In this document: positions 31,775 through 40,706 of the stretch, piece by piece
Position numbering within the stretch: the first letter of the stretch is position 1
Layout of the letters: the number at the start of each line of letters is the position of its first letter
NCBI RefSeq assembly: GCF_014117215.1
Contig: NZ_JACGXS010000011.1
Coordinates: 53,227 to 117,226, forward strand
Length of the DNA: 64,000 nucleotides
Direction: 5' to 3'
DNA from: Stenotrophomonas tumulicola
GTDB lineage: Bacteria; Pseudomonadota; Gammaproteobacteria; Xanthomonadales; Xanthomonadaceae
Notes under the pieces: model-generated
Database searches by the model: none
What the model was told of the DNA's origin: nothing
The model's input: only the letters and a program-made list of their open reading frames with translations
Made by a program: the position numbers and the translations under genes

Positions 31775-32863
31775 TCAACTACGGTCTGCCATCCCATTTC
31801 GCGTGATGCGCAGCACGTCATCCAGCAGCGCCGCAGCGGTGACCTCCGCGCCTGCCCCGGGGCCCTGGATCAGAAGAGGCTGATGGCGATAACGATCACT
31901 GTGGATGGCGACACGGTTGTCGGTTCCCGCGCCCGAAGCCAGGGGATGATCCGCTGCCAGTGATTGCACGCCGACCCGGGCAGCACCCGCTTCGACGCTG
32001 CCAATGAAGCGCAGCACCTGTCCGGCGTCGTTCGCCCGTTGCCAACGCTGGCGAACCGGCTCGTCAAGCTGGTCCAGCTGCGCCAGTGCCTGCGCATGCG
32101 GCAGCGCGGCCAATGCAGCCGGCACCAGCGAATCCACCAGCACCTGGTCGTCGCCCAGGCCCAGCCCACAGGCACGTGCCAGGATCAGCAGCTTGCGGCG
32201 GACATCTTCTCCGGAAAGGTCTACGCGCGGGTCCGGCTCCGTGAATCCGGCATCCAGTGCTTCGCGTACCGCCGCCGAGAACGGCTGCTGGCCGTCGTAG
32301 CGATGGAACAGCCAGGCCAGCGACCCCGACAGCACGCCTTCGATGCGATGGATGCGATCGCCGCCTTCCACCAGCGCGCGCAGGCTGCTCAGCAACGGCA
32401 GGCCCGCGCCTACCGTGGCGCTGTCGCCATAGCATGCGCCGGTCTCTACGCAGCGCGCGGCGATCTGCAGGGCACGTTGTTGCTGCGCGCCCTGGCCCAG
32501 TTTGTTGGCCGTGACCACATGCACGCCGCGCGCAAGCCAGTGCGCGTGTTCCGCAGCGACCGTTTCGCTGGCCGTCGCATCGACCACCACGTCACCAGCG
32601 TGCAGGGCGTCCGCCTGCGTCCACGGCGCCGCAGCGGCCGCTACCCGAGGCGCCTGCCGTACTTGCTGCAGCGGCTGCTCTGGCGCACCTTCGCAAGCCA
32701 GTACGGCACGCGAGTTGGCCAGCCAATGAAAGCGTGGCAAGGCAAGGCCACGGGCCTGCAACGCCTGGTAGCGGGCGACGAACGCCGAGCCGACGGTGCC
32801 GGTCCCCAGCAATGCCAGTCGTCCCGGTGCGACGCTTGGAAGTTCGATGACCTGCGCGTTCAT
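31775..32863 (-). CDS. hom: Homoserine dehydrogenase of the met operon
   Basis: A 362-residue stand-alone homoserine dehydrogenase with no fused aspartokinase and no ACT domain. It reduces aspartate semialdehyde to homoserine, the shared precursor of methionine and threonine. Visible motifs: NAD(P)-binding ALLGTGTVGSAFV, the VTANKLGQGAQQQ loop, and the substrate-binding run GGDRIHRIEGVLSGSLAWLF followed by EALDAGFTEPDPRVDLSGED with the catalytic Lys in VRRKLLILAR. It is last in metX-metB-hom, its ATG overlapping the metB stop by 4 bp. Lacking ACT, it should escape direct threonine feedback. Confidence 0.93.
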   Translation of the reverse strand: MNAQVIELPSVAPGRLALLGTGTVGSAFVARYQALQARGLALPRFHWLANSRAVLACEGAPEQPLQQVRQAPRVAAAAAPWTQADALHAGDVVVDATASETVAAEHAHWLARGVHVVTANKLGQGAQQQRALQIAARCVETGACYGDSATVGAGLPLLSSLRALVEGGDRIHRIEGVLSGSLAWLFHRYDGQQPFSAAVREALDAGFTEPDPRVDLSGEDVRRKLLILARACGLGLGDDQVLVDSLVPAALAALPHAQALAQLDQLDEPVRQRWQRANDAGQVLRFIGSVEAGAARVGVQSLAADHPLASGAGTDNRVAIHSDRYRHQPLLIQGPGAGAEVTAAALLDDVLRITRNGMADRS

Positions 32864-34110
32864 GCGTCCACGACCTGTTTCTGCCGGGCCTGTGCATCGA
32901 CCACGGCGGCGGCGCGGTCCAGCGCGGCGGCCAGGTCAGCCAACAGGTCGCGTTCGGACTCGATGCCCACCGACAGGCGCAGCAGGCCCTCGCTGATCCC
33001 GGCAGCCTGGCGTGCCTGCACGGTCATGGCGGCATGGGTCATGGTTGCCGGATGCGCAACCAGGCTCTCCACTCCGCCCAGTGATTCGGCCAGGGTGAAA
33101 TAGCGCAGGCCATCCACGAAGGCGCGTACCGCCGCATGCGGATCGTCGCCTTCGCAGCTCGCCAGCTCGAAGGACAGCATGGCGCCGAAGCCGGATTGCT
33201 GGCGTGCGGCGATGGCGTGGCCCGGGTGCTCGGCAAGGCCCGGGTAGTACACCGCAGCCACCACCGGGTGCGCTGCCAGCAACGGGACGATCGCGGCGGT
33301 GTTTTCCTGGTGCACGCGCAGGCGCGCGTCCAGCGTGCGCAGGCCGCGCAGGGTCAGGAAAGCATCGAATGGCGAGCCGGTCAGGCCGAGCGCGTTGGCC
33401 CACCAGGTCAACTGTTGCGCCAGTTCGGGGTCACGTGCCACCACCGCGCCGCCGACGACATCGCTATGGCCGTTGATGTACTTGGTGGTCGAATGCAGGA
33501 CCAGGTCCGCGCCAAACGCCAGCGGCTGCTGCAGGGCCGGCGACAGGAAAGTGTTGTCAACCACCACCAGCGCGCCGGCCTTGTGCGCGGCGTCGATGAC
33601 GAAGCGCAGGTCGGTGATGCGAAGCAGCGGATTGGACGGGGTTTCCACCAGCACCAGCTTGGGCTGGCTGGCCAGTGCCTGCGCCAGCGAGCGTGGATCG
33701 GTCAGGTCCGCTGTGACCAGCTTGAACTGGCCCTTGCCGGCCAAAGCGTTGAACAGCCGCCAACTGCCGCCATAGGCGTCGTGCGGCACCACCAGGGTGT
33801 CTTCCGGGCCCAGCAACGCCTGCAGCACCAGGTTGATCGCCCCCATGCCGGTCGAGGTGACCACGCCGCCCGCGCCGCCTTCCAGTTCCGCCAGTGCTTC
33901 GCCAAGCAGGTCGCGGGTCGGGTTGCCACTGCGCGTGTAGTCGTATTGACGCTTGTTGCCGAAACCATCGAAGCTGAAGTTCGAAGACAGCACGATGGGA
34001 GGCGTGACCGCGCCATGTGCGGTGTCGCGATCGATGCCAGCGCGTACGGCGGCGGTGGTGCGGCTACAGGACGGATCAGCGGACAGCGTGCCGTTGGACG
34101 TCAGGCTCAT
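32860..34110 (-). CDS. metB: Cystathionine gamma-synthase / O-succinylhomoserine lyase
   Basis: A 416-residue PLP enzyme of the Cys/Met metabolism family. The PLP lysine is in LHSTTKYINGHSDVVGG; other signatures are YDYTRSGNPTRDLL at the N-terminus, the substrate Tyr region VVPHDAYGGSW and the family end TLAESLGGVESLVAHPA. It condenses O-acylhomoserine with cysteine (giving cystathionine) or with sulfide; the sequence alone does not decide between them. Start and stop overlap its neighbours by 4 bp on each side, so the three genes are translationally coupled. Confidence 0.92.
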   Translation of the reverse strand: MSLTSNGTLSADPSCSRTTAAVRAGIDRDTAHGAVTPPIVLSSNFSFDGFGNKRQYDYTRSGNPTRDLLGEALAELEGGAGGVVTSTGMGAINLVLQALLGPEDTLVVPHDAYGGSWRLFNALAGKGQFKLVTADLTDPRSLAQALASQPKLVLVETPSNPLLRITDLRFVIDAAHKAGALVVVDNTFLSPALQQPLAFGADLVLHSTTKYINGHSDVVGGAVVARDPELAQQLTWWANALGLTGSPFDAFLTLRGLRTLDARLRVHQENTAAIVPLLAAHPVVAAVYYPGLAEHPGHAIAARQQSGFGAMLSFELASCEGDDPHAAVRAFVDGLRYFTLAESLGGVESLVAHPATMTHAAMTVQARQAAGISEGLLRLSVGIESERDLLADLAAALDRAAAVVDAQARQKQVVDA

Positions 34111-35165
34111 GCGGTTTCTCCCGGGGTACGGATGGCGTTGGCAAGGATCGCGTCGATGCGATCGGTTTCTTTCAGGAAGGCGTCATGCCCATAGGGCGAT
34201 CGCAGCACCCGCAGGCTGCCGCGCGGGCCCAGGCCTTCGACCAGGGCGACGAGATCGGCCAGTGGCACCAGGCGGTCGCCTTCCACGGCGACCACCACGG
34301 TCGGCCGCAGCAGTTGCGCCGGATCGACGCGGTGCAGGTCGATGGATTCGGACAGGCGCAGCCATGCGGTGACCGGCGTGCGGGCCACGTACTGCGCAGC
34401 TGAGGCATCCAGGTAGTCTTCGGCGGCCACGCGCACGCGGCCATTGACCACTTCCGGCGCGGCATCGAAGCGTTCGCCGAATTCTTCCGGCGTGCGGTAG
34501 CTGAGCATGGCGAACTGACGCGCCAATGCCAGTCCGTTCTCGTCGCTGCATTGCAGCTGGCCCAGCGCCACCGCGCGACGTTGCAGCGCACGCCAGGCAG
34601 CGGCATACGGATGCGCGCGATGGGCACCGCTGACCACGACCAGCCGCTGCACGCGTTCGCGATGGCGCAGGCCGAACTGCTGGGCCACCAGTGCGCCGTA
34701 GGAGTAGCCGACGAAAGCCTGCAGCGTCGGGATGCCGAGGTGGTCGAGCAGCACGGCCAGTGCATCGGCCTGGTCGGCGGTGTCGATCGGCACGTCCAGC
34801 GCGCCATCTGCGCCGATGAAATCGAAGGCCAGCACGCGCAACTGTTGTGGATCCAACGCGCGCCCGGCGCCTACCAGGCCCTCGGCCCAGCCTTTTTCCG
34901 CGAACTGCAGGTTGGCGGCCACGTGGCGGTGGGCGGAGATGCCACCGGCCAGCACCACCACCGGTGCGTCGACCGGCCCCACCCACTCGTAACGGATGCG
35001 CACCGGGCACTGGCCTGCGTGGCGCATCTCCAGCACCGCGGCGAACTCGCCGCGCACGGCATGCACGCGGTCTTCGACCGGCACGCTGGCGGGGACAAAG
35101 GATTCGGATCGGACGGCGGTGCTGGGGGCGAAGCTCATGGCGGTATCCAGTAGGAAAACGGCCAT
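34107..35165 (-). CDS. metX: Homoserine O-acyltransferase (MetX fold)
   Basis: An alpha/beta-hydrolase-fold acyltransferase of 352 residues that activates homoserine for methionine synthesis. The nucleophile is the Ser in GYSYGALVAQQFG, preceded by VLAGGISAHRHVAAN and FDFIGADGA; the catalytic Asp and His are in VAVEGDRLVPLADL and SPYGHDAFLKE. MetX proteins in this lineage have been shown to prefer succinyl-CoA, so O-succinyltransferase activity is likely. Two starts are possible: ATG 35165, with GAAGG four bases upstream and inside the riboswitch platform, or ATG 35138 (MSFAPST), with a poor site. I prefer 35165. Confidence 0.9.
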   Translation of the reverse strand: MAVFLLDTAMSFAPSTAVRSESFVPASVPVEDRVHAVRGEFAAVLEMRHAGQCPVRIRYEWVGPVDAPVVVLAGGISAHRHVAANLQFAEKGWAEGLVGAGRALDPQQLRVLAFDFIGADGALDVPIDTADQADALAVLLDHLGIPTLQAFVGYSYGALVAQQFGLRHRERVQRLVVVSGAHRAHPYAAAWRALQRRAVALGQLQCSDENGLALARQFAMLSYRTPEEFGERFDAAPEVVNGRVRVAAEDYLDASAAQYVARTPVTAWLRLSESIDLHRVDPAQLLRPTVVVAVEGDRLVPLADLVALVEGLGPRGSLRVLRSPYGHDAFLKETDRIDAILANAIRTPGETA

Positions 35166-35217
35166 CGAGCCTTCGCGGGCCCGCGTTCGAGAGACACCTG
35201 CTGGTGCACGGCTCGAA
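35162..35217 (-). promoter_or_regulatory. Riboswitch expression platform with alternative pairings over the metX start
   Basis: Directly after the aptamer, bases 35217-35212 (TTCGAG) can pair with 35191-35186 (CTCGAA), closing a hairpin with an inner CACC-AGCA-GGTG stem. The overlapping bases 35216-35210 (TCGAGCC) are also exactly complementary to 35171-35165 (GGCTCGA), which covers the end of the GAAGG ribosome-binding site and the first base of the ATG. The two pairings exclude each other, as expected for a translational switch. No T-run follows, so transcription termination is unlikely. Confidence 0.6.
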
Positions 35218-35330
35218 CCATCTTCCGGTGGACGCCACGGTCCCCGCAGGATTTGGCACCTACGCCGGCGCTTGCGCGCCTGCGGGCTGCCCCGGCTTCA
35301 AAGGGCCTGTCCCTCTGCCGGTCTCGATGG
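35218..35330 (-). promoter_or_regulatory. SAM-I riboswitch (S-box) aptamer
   Basis: The minus strand shows the S-box core in order: P1 5' strand CCATCGAGA, the kink-turn segment GGCAGAGGGAC, AGGCCCTTTGAAGCCGG of P2-P3, then GGTGCCAAATCCTGC and a P4 stem, and the P1 3' strand AGATGG. P1 closes CCATC (35330-35326) with GATGG (35222-35218). It lies in the leader of metX-metB-hom, the expected target. SAM binding should lower methionine synthesis. The Xanthomonas campestris met-operon version is reported to act mainly on translation and to sense uncharged initiator tRNA as well (recalled, not checked). Confidence 0.93.
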
Positions 35331-35468
35331 TGTGGCCACGATGCCAGCGCCTTCCGCACTTGTCAATCCCTTCATGCGGATAAAGAGATGGATTATTTGG
35401 AACTGATCCAGCGCATCCGGCGCCGCGGCTGCCTGCTACAGTCCGCCGACTCCCTGCCGGACCCTGCG

Positions 35469-36086
35469 ATGCGCCGCCTGCCGTGCCTGTCCCTCTGCCT
35501 GTTGCCGCTGCTTTCCACCGCCAGTCCAGGCAGCGACTGGCGTAATGGCTGGGGGCTTGCCGGGCCCGACAGCCCGGCTCGCAACGAAGCTGGGCAGCGC
35601 CTGCAGGATGTGGCCTACCGGCTGCCATTCGACGAACGCCGGTTCAGTGTCGGCCAGGCGCCGCAGGGGCGTTTCAGCCACCGCGACGCCGAAAACCGCC
35701 ATGCCGTGGATTTCACCCTGCCCGAGGGCACCCCGGTACTGGCGGCCCGCGCAGGCCGGGTGCTGGACCTGCAGGCCGGCTTCAGTGGCAATGGACTGGA
35801 CCCGCAGCACGACCGCGCGCGGGCAAACTACGTCCGCATCCAGCATCCGGACGGCAGCATCGCCGTCTATGCCCATCTGCAGCACGACGGCGTGCGCGTG
35901 CGCCAAGGCCAGTGGGTGGAAGCCGGACAGCGCATCGCCTTGTCCGGCAACACCGGCTACAGCACCGCCCCGCACCTGCATTTCGCGGTACAGATCCGGC
36001 GCGGCACGCACCTGGAGTCCGTGCCCATCCGCATCGTCACCGCCCGCGGCCAGCTCCATTACATGAAAGGGGACGGAGGGGATTAA
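35469..36086 (+). CDS. Exported M23-family metallopeptidase (LytM/lysostaphin fold)
   Basis: A 205-residue protein with a signal peptide (MRRLPCLSLCLLPLLSTAS) and one M23 domain. The zinc ligands are His and Asp in NRHAVDFTLPEG and His in APHLHFAVQ, with a further His in VYAHLQHDG, so the site looks complete. Such enzymes cut peptidoglycan peptide bridges in the periplasm or serve as divisome regulators. The last residues (MKGDGGD) and the stop codon are encoded by the arm of a palindromic repeat, so the original C-terminus was probably replaced. Divergent from metX across the riboswitch. Confidence 0.88.
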   Translation: MRRLPCLSLCLLPLLSTASPGSDWRNGWGLAGPDSPARNEAGQRLQDVAYRLPFDERRFSVGQAPQGRFSHRDAENRHAVDFTLPEGTPVLAARAGRVLDLQAGFSGNGLDPQHDRARANYVRIQHPDGSIAVYAHLQHDGVRVRQGQWVEAGQRIALSGNTGYSTAPHLHFAVQIRRGTHLESVPIRIVTARGQLHYMKGDGGD

Positions 36087-36141
36087 GTCGCCAATGACAC
36101 CGGACGGCTGAAAACGACTTAATCCCCTCCGTCCCCTTTTT
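36066..36141 (+). terminator. 25-bp perfect palindrome serving as terminator (repeat family G, copy 1)
   Basis: Arms 36066-36090 and 36115-36139 pair perfectly over 25 bp around a 24-base loop, ending in a T-run, so it should terminate transcription of the M23 gene. The left arm (core GGGGACGGAGGGGATTAAG) contains the last codons and TAA stop of that gene. A near-identical element lies at 47051-47122, so this is a dispersed repeat rather than a private terminator. Confidence 0.85.
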
Positions 36142-36197
36142 CGGCGATAATCATCGGCTTATCTCTTTGATCAGCGCCCCGGGCGGGCGCCCATGCC

Positions 36198-37802
36198 ATG
36201 TCCGAAGTCGCCACCGAGGCTGCGCGTCGCCGCACCTTCGCCATCATTTCCCACCCTGACGCCGGCAAGACCACGCTGACCGAAAAGCTGCTGCTGTTCG
36301 GAGGCGCGATCCAGATGGCCGGCTCGGTCAAGGGCCGCAAGGCCGCCCGCCATGCCACCTCGGACTGGATGGCACTGGAGAAGGAACGCGGGATCTCGGT
36401 CACCTCCTCGGTGATGCAGTTCCCATACGGCGGCAAGATCGTCAACCTGCTCGATACCCCCGGCCATGCGGACTTCGGTGAAGACACCTACCGCGTGTTG
36501 ACCGCGGTGGACTCGGCGCTGATGGTGATCGACGTCGCCAAGGGCGTGGAAGAACGCACCATCAAGCTGATGGAGGTGTGCCGGCTGCGTGACACCCCGA
36601 TCATGACCTTCATCAACAAGCTGGACCGCGAGGGCAAGGAACCCATCGACCTGCTGGACGAGGTGGAAAGCGTGCTCGGCATCCAGTGCGCCCCGGTGAC
36701 CTGGCCGATCGGCATGGGCCAGCGCCTGAAGGGCGTGGTGCACCTGCTGACCGGCGAGGTCCATCTGTATGAACCGGGCCGCAACTTCACCCGCCAGGAT
36801 TCGACCATCTTCCCGTCCATCGACGCGCCCGGCGTGGCCGAGAAGATCGGTGCGGCGATGCTGGCCGAACTGCGCGATGAGCTGGAACTGGTGCAGGGGG
36901 CCAGCCATCCGTTCGACCCGCAGGCCTACCTGCAGGGCAAGCAGACGCCGGTGTTCTTCGGCTCGGGCGTGAACAATTTCGGCGTGCAGCCGCTGCTCGA
37001 CTTCTTCGTCGAACACGCGCCTTCGCCACAACCACGCGCCAGCACCGGCCGTGAAGTCGCTCCGCAGGAAAACAAGCTGAGCGGCTTCGTGTTCAAGATC
37101 CAGGCCAACATGGATCCCCAGCACCGCGATCGCGTGGCCTTCATGCGCGTGTGCTCCGGCCGCTTCGCCGCAGGCATGAAGACCTTCCATGTCCGCACCG
37201 GCAAGGAAATGAAGCTGGCCAACGCACTCACCTTCATGGCCAGCGACCGCGAGATCGCCGCCGAGGCGTGGCCGGGCGATGTCATCGGCATCCACAACCA
37301 CGGCACCATCTCCATCGGCGATACGTTCACCGAGGGCGAGGCGATCACCTTCACCGGCATTCCCAACTTCGCCCCCGAACTGTTCCGGCGCGCGCGCCTG
37401 CGCGACCCGCTCAAGCTCAAACAGTTGCACAAGGGCCTGGCGCAGTTGTCCGAAGAAGGCGCCACCCAGTTCTTCCGCCCGCTGATGAGCAACGACCTGA
37501 TCCTGGGTGCGGTCGGCGTGCTGCAGTTCGACGTAGCGGCCTATCGCCTGAAGGACGAGTATGGCGTGGAGGCAAGCTTCGAACCGGTCGGCGTGGTCAC
37601 CGCGCGCTGGGTGACCTGCAGCAACGAGAAGAAGCTGGAAGAGTTCCGCGAGAAGAATGCGCTGAACCTGGCGGTGGATGCCGCCGGCCAGCTGGTCTAC
37701 CTGGCGCCCACCCGGGTCAACCTGCAGTTGGCGCAGGAACGGGCGCCGGACGTGCGCTTCTCGGCCACGCGTGAAGCGGCACACACCCAATCGGTCGCCT
37801 GA
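36198..37802 (+). CDS. prfC: Peptide chain release factor 3
   Basis: A 534-residue translational GTPase that recycles release factors 1 and 2 from the ribosome. GTPase motifs: G1 [13 protein letters not shown], switch [12 protein letters not shown]3 [16 protein letters not shown] and G4 [10 protein letters not shown], followed by the EF-G-like domains with [17 protein letters not shown]. Length is that of E. coli RF3 (529). It stands alone between the palindromic terminator upstream and the hemolysin III gene 94 bp downstream. Confidence 0.97.
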   Translation: MSEVATEAARRRTFAIISHPDAGKTTLTEKLLLFGGAIQMAGSVKGRKAARHATSDWMALEKERGISVTSSVMQFPYGGKIVNLLDTPGHADFGEDTYRVLTAVDSALMVIDVAKGVEERTIKLMEVCRLRDTPIMTFINKLDREGKEPIDLLDEVESVLGIQCAPVTWPIGMGQRLKGVVHLLTGEVHLYEPGRNFTRQDSTIFPSIDAPGVAEKIGAAMLAELRDELELVQGASHPFDPQAYLQGKQTPVFFGSGVNNFGVQPLLDFFVEHAPSPQPRASTGREVAPQENKLSGFVFKIQANMDPQHRDRVAFMRVCSGRFAAGMKTFHVRTGKEMKLANALTFMASDREIAAEAWPGDVIGIHNHGTISIGDTFTEGEAITFTGIPNFAPELFRRARLRDPLKLKQLHKGLAQLSEEGATQFFRPLMSNDLILGAVGVLQFDVAAYRLKDEYGVEASFEPVGVVTARWVTCSNEKKLEEFREKNALNLAVDAAGQLVYLAPTRVNLQLAQERAPDVRFSATREAAHTQSVA

Positions 37803-37896
37803 ACCGCAGGCAGCCCACCGGGCGTGCAAGCATCCGCCATCGCGGCGATGATAGGGGGGACGCAGGTCCCCCTCCCTGCAACCCTTTCGGCTTGCC

Positions 37897-38529
37897 ATGA
37901 CCTCTGTTGCTTCGATCCGCGAAGAAGTAGCCAGCGCGCTCACCCATGGCCTGGGTGCAGTATTTGCCCTCGCCGCCAGCGCGGTGCTGATCACCCTCGC
38001 CGCCACCCATGGCGATGGCTGGCAGCTTGCCAGCTCGATCGTCTTCGGCATTGCCCTGCTGCTGCTCTACACCGCGTCCACCCTGTACCACGCCATCCAG
38101 CACCCGATCGCCAAGGGCCGGCTGAAGGTGTTCGACCACTGCGCGATCTACGTACTGATTGCCGGCACCTACACGCCGTTCACCCTGATCGGCCTGCGTG
38201 GTCCATGGGGCTGGGGCTTGTTCACTGCCATCTGGACGCTGGCGCTGGCCGGGGTGGTCTTCAAGCTGTTCTACACCGGACGTTTCAAGGCCCTGTCCAC
38301 GGCGATCTACATCGCCATGGGATGGCTGATCGTGGTAGCGATCAAGCCAATGCTTGCGGCGATCGATCTGTGGACGCTGGGCTGGCTGCTTGCCGGCGGC
38401 CTGTCCTACACCCTGGGCACCTATTTCTACCACCGCGAATCGATCCGCTATTCCCATGCGATCTGGCATCTGTTCGTGATCGGCGGCAGCGTCTGCCACT
38501 TCGTCGCGGTCACCGCGCAGGTGTTGTAG
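37897..38529 (+). CDS. Hemolysin III / PAQR-family membrane protein
   Basis: A 210-residue seven-helix membrane protein of the HlyIII/PAQR family. The conserved histidines that bind a metal are in SALTHGLGA and STLYHAIQHP near the N-terminus and in YSHAIWHLFVIGGSVCHF near the end, with the FDHCAIYVLIAGTYTPF signature between. Bacterial members such as YqfA have roles in membrane fluidity or pore formation that are not well established. The TAG stop lies in the GTAGCGCCGG start of the REP region behind it. Confidence 0.88.
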   Translation: MTSVASIREEVASALTHGLGAVFALAASAVLITLAATHGDGWQLASSIVFGIALLLLYTASTLYHAIQHPIAKGRLKVFDHCAIYVLIAGTYTPFTLIGLRGPWGWGLFTAIWTLALAGVVFKLFYTGRFKALSTAIYIAMGWLIVVAIKPMLAAIDLWTLGWLLAGGLSYTLGTYFYHRESIRYSHAIWHLFVIGGSVCHFVAVTAQVL

Positions 38530-38608
38530 CGCCGGTAGAGCGGGTCCATGACCCGCTGCCGTCCGCGCGGCTGTAGGGAAAAGCAGCGGGTCATGGACCC
38601 GCTCTACC
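38527..38608. repeat. Inverted pair of GTAGAGCGGGTCCATGACCCGC palindromes
   Basis: Copies at 38535-38560 (plus) and 38583-38608 (minus), each a palindrome AGCGGGTC-CAT-GACCCGCT with a GTAG end, face each other across a 22-bp spacer, forming a REPIN-like unit. The upstream GTAGCGCCGG at 38526-38535 supplies the stop codon of the HlyIII gene. Confidence 0.88.
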
Positions 38609-38675
38609 GTCTCCTGCACACGGTCCGAATACCTGCTTCGCACCCTGTGCACGATGAACAGGCAACGCTAGGCGC

Positions 38676-40652
38676 GTGAACGCCACCCCGCCCCCGGCAG
38701 AAAACCGCGTGCCATCCCGCCGCTTCCGCGCTCCCGGCAAACGCGGGCAACGCTGGCTGGCCGTGCTGCTGTTCGTGATCGCCGCCATCCTGCTGCTGAT
38801 CGCCCTGTGGGACTGGAACTGGTTCAAGGGACCCGTGGAACGTGCGGTGCAGGCAAAAACCGGACGGGCACTGCACATCGGCACCCTTGACGTCGACCTC
38901 GGACGGATAACGACCGTGCGCGCAGACGCCATCACCTTCGCCAACGCAGGTTGGGCGAAGCAACCGCAGATGGTCCGTGCCGACCGCGTGGAGATCGACG
39001 TGCGCGCCTGGCCGCTGCTGCGCGGCAGCGTGCAGTTGCCGGAAGTCCGCCTTACCCGGCCCGATGCCCTGCTGCAGGCGGCACCGCGCAAGGGCGAAGC
39101 AGGCAACTGGGATTTTCTCGGCGAAAGCAGCGGTGGCGGCGAACCCTTGCAACTGCAGCGCCTGCGCATCGACGATGGCCGCCTGCAATACCTGGATGTC
39201 CTTGGCCGTACCGACATCCGCGTCAACGTGCGCAGCGGTGACCCGAAGCAGGCTGATGCGGCCCCGCCGCTGCTGGTTACCGGCAAAGGTTCCTGGCAGG
39301 GCAATGCGTTCACGCTCAATGGCAATACCGAATCCCCGCTGGAACTGACCGACAGCGACCATCCCTTTCGCATCCACCTGGATGGTCGCGCTGGCCAGAC
39401 CCATGCGGTGGCCAGCGGCACGCTGACCAATCCCTTCCAGTTCCAGACCTTCGACCTGCAGTTCCGCCTCAGTGGCCAGGATCTGGAGGATCTCTATCCG
39501 CTGGTCGGCATCGCCCTGCCATCCACCCCACCCTATCGGCTGGACGGACGACTCAAGCGCGACCACCAGATCTGGCAGTACGACGCATTCAAAGGCCAGG
39601 TCGGTGACAGCGACCTCGGTGGCAACGTCAGGATCGACGTGGCCGGCGAGCGGCCGCGCCTGACCGCGGTGCTCGTTTCAAAGCGGCTCGACTTCGACGA
39701 TCTGGCCGGCTTCGTCGGCGCCCCGCCAAGAACCGGCAGCGGCGAGTCGGCCAACGCTGCACAGAAGGCCGAGGCAGCCCGGCTGGCGGCAAAGGCCACG
39801 GTGCTGCCCGATACGCCCTACGACCTGGGGAAACTCCGCTCGATGGATGCGGACGTGCAGTGGAAAGCACAGCGCATCAACTCACCTGCGCTGCCCCTGG
39901 ACGACATGGACGTACACCTGAAACTGGATGACGGCCTGTTGCAGCTGGTGCCGTTGAACTTCGGCGTTGCCGGCGGCGATATCCGCAGCACGATCCGGAT
40001 GGATGCACGCAGGCCGCAGATCGCCACGTCGCTGCAGGCAAGCGTGCGCCGTGTCCAGCTGGGCAAGTTGTTCCCCGACGCAAAACTCGCCGAACAGGCA
40101 TCGGGGGGCATCGGCGGCGAAATAGACCTCAGCGGCAGCGGCAATTCCATCGCCGCCATGCTGGGCAGCAGCGACGGTACGGTTTCCGTAGGCATGGGCA
40201 AGGGCCACGTGGGCAACCTGGTGATGGAGCTGGCGGGACTGGACGTCGCCGAATCGCTGAAGTTCCTGTTCACCGGTGACCGGCAGATTCCGCTGCGCTG
40301 TGCCTTCGCGGACTTCGGCGTGCGCGATGGCCGCATGGACAGCCGCGCGCTTGCCGTGGACACCACCGATACGCTGATCGTCGGCGAGGGCAGCATCAAC
40401 CTGAAAAGCGAACAGCTGGACCTGCTGCTGAAACCACGCCCGAAGGACATCAGCATCCTGGTGCTACGTTCGCCACTGCGCATCGGCGGCACGTTCAAGG
40501 ATCCCTCCTTCCGGCCGGATTTCAAGGCGTTGGGCATCCGCGGTGCCATCGCCATCACCCTGGGCAGCATCGCCCCGCCTGCCGCCCTGCTGGCCACCAT
40601 CGAGACCGGCCCAGGCAAGGACGCCGATTGCGGCGGCAAATTCGCCCACTGA
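38676..40652 (+). CDS. AsmA-family inner-membrane-anchored protein
   Basis: A 658-residue protein with one N-terminal membrane helix (WLAVLLFVIAAILLLIALWDWNWF) and a long periplasmic part made of repeated beta segments. The AsmA signature is the start RAVQAKTGRALHIGTLDVDLG and the C-terminal run LDVAESLKFLFTGDRQIPLRC followed by DTTDTLIVGEGSINLKSEQLDLLLKPRPKD. Large AsmA-like proteins are thought to carry lipids between inner and outer membranes. It is a single gene, convergent with pilU. Confidence 0.87.
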   Translation: MNATPPPAENRVPSRRFRAPGKRGQRWLAVLLFVIAAILLLIALWDWNWFKGPVERAVQAKTGRALHIGTLDVDLGRITTVRADAITFANAGWAKQPQMVRADRVEIDVRAWPLLRGSVQLPEVRLTRPDALLQAAPRKGEAGNWDFLGESSGGGEPLQLQRLRIDDGRLQYLDVLGRTDIRVNVRSGDPKQADAAPPLLVTGKGSWQGNAFTLNGNTESPLELTDSDHPFRIHLDGRAGQTHAVASGTLTNPFQFQTFDLQFRLSGQDLEDLYPLVGIALPSTPPYRLDGRLKRDHQIWQYDAFKGQVGDSDLGGNVRIDVAGERPRLTAVLVSKRLDFDDLAGFVGAPPRTGSGESANAAQKAEAARLAAKATVLPDTPYDLGKLRSMDADVQWKAQRINSPALPLDDMDVHLKLDDGLLQLVPLNFGVAGGDIRSTIRMDARRPQIATSLQASVRRVQLGKLFPDAKLAEQASGGIGGEIDLSGSGNSIAAMLGSSDGTVSVGMGKGHVGNLVMELAGLDVAESLKFLFTGDRQIPLRCAFADFGVRDGRMDSRALAVDTTDTLIVGEGSINLKSEQLDLLLKPRPKDISILVLRSPLRIGGTFKDPSFRPDFKALGIRGAIAITLGSIAPPAALLATIETGPGKDADCGGKFAH

Positions 40653-40706
40653 CGGCAGCACCAAAGCGAGGTACCCCGGCAGCGTCAGGCGCCCCATGCC
40701 ATGGCG

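Noticed and set aside
36171..38051. 626-codon minus-strand frame opposite prfC
   Set aside because: prfC on the plus strand has complete GTPase motifs; the opposite frame has none.
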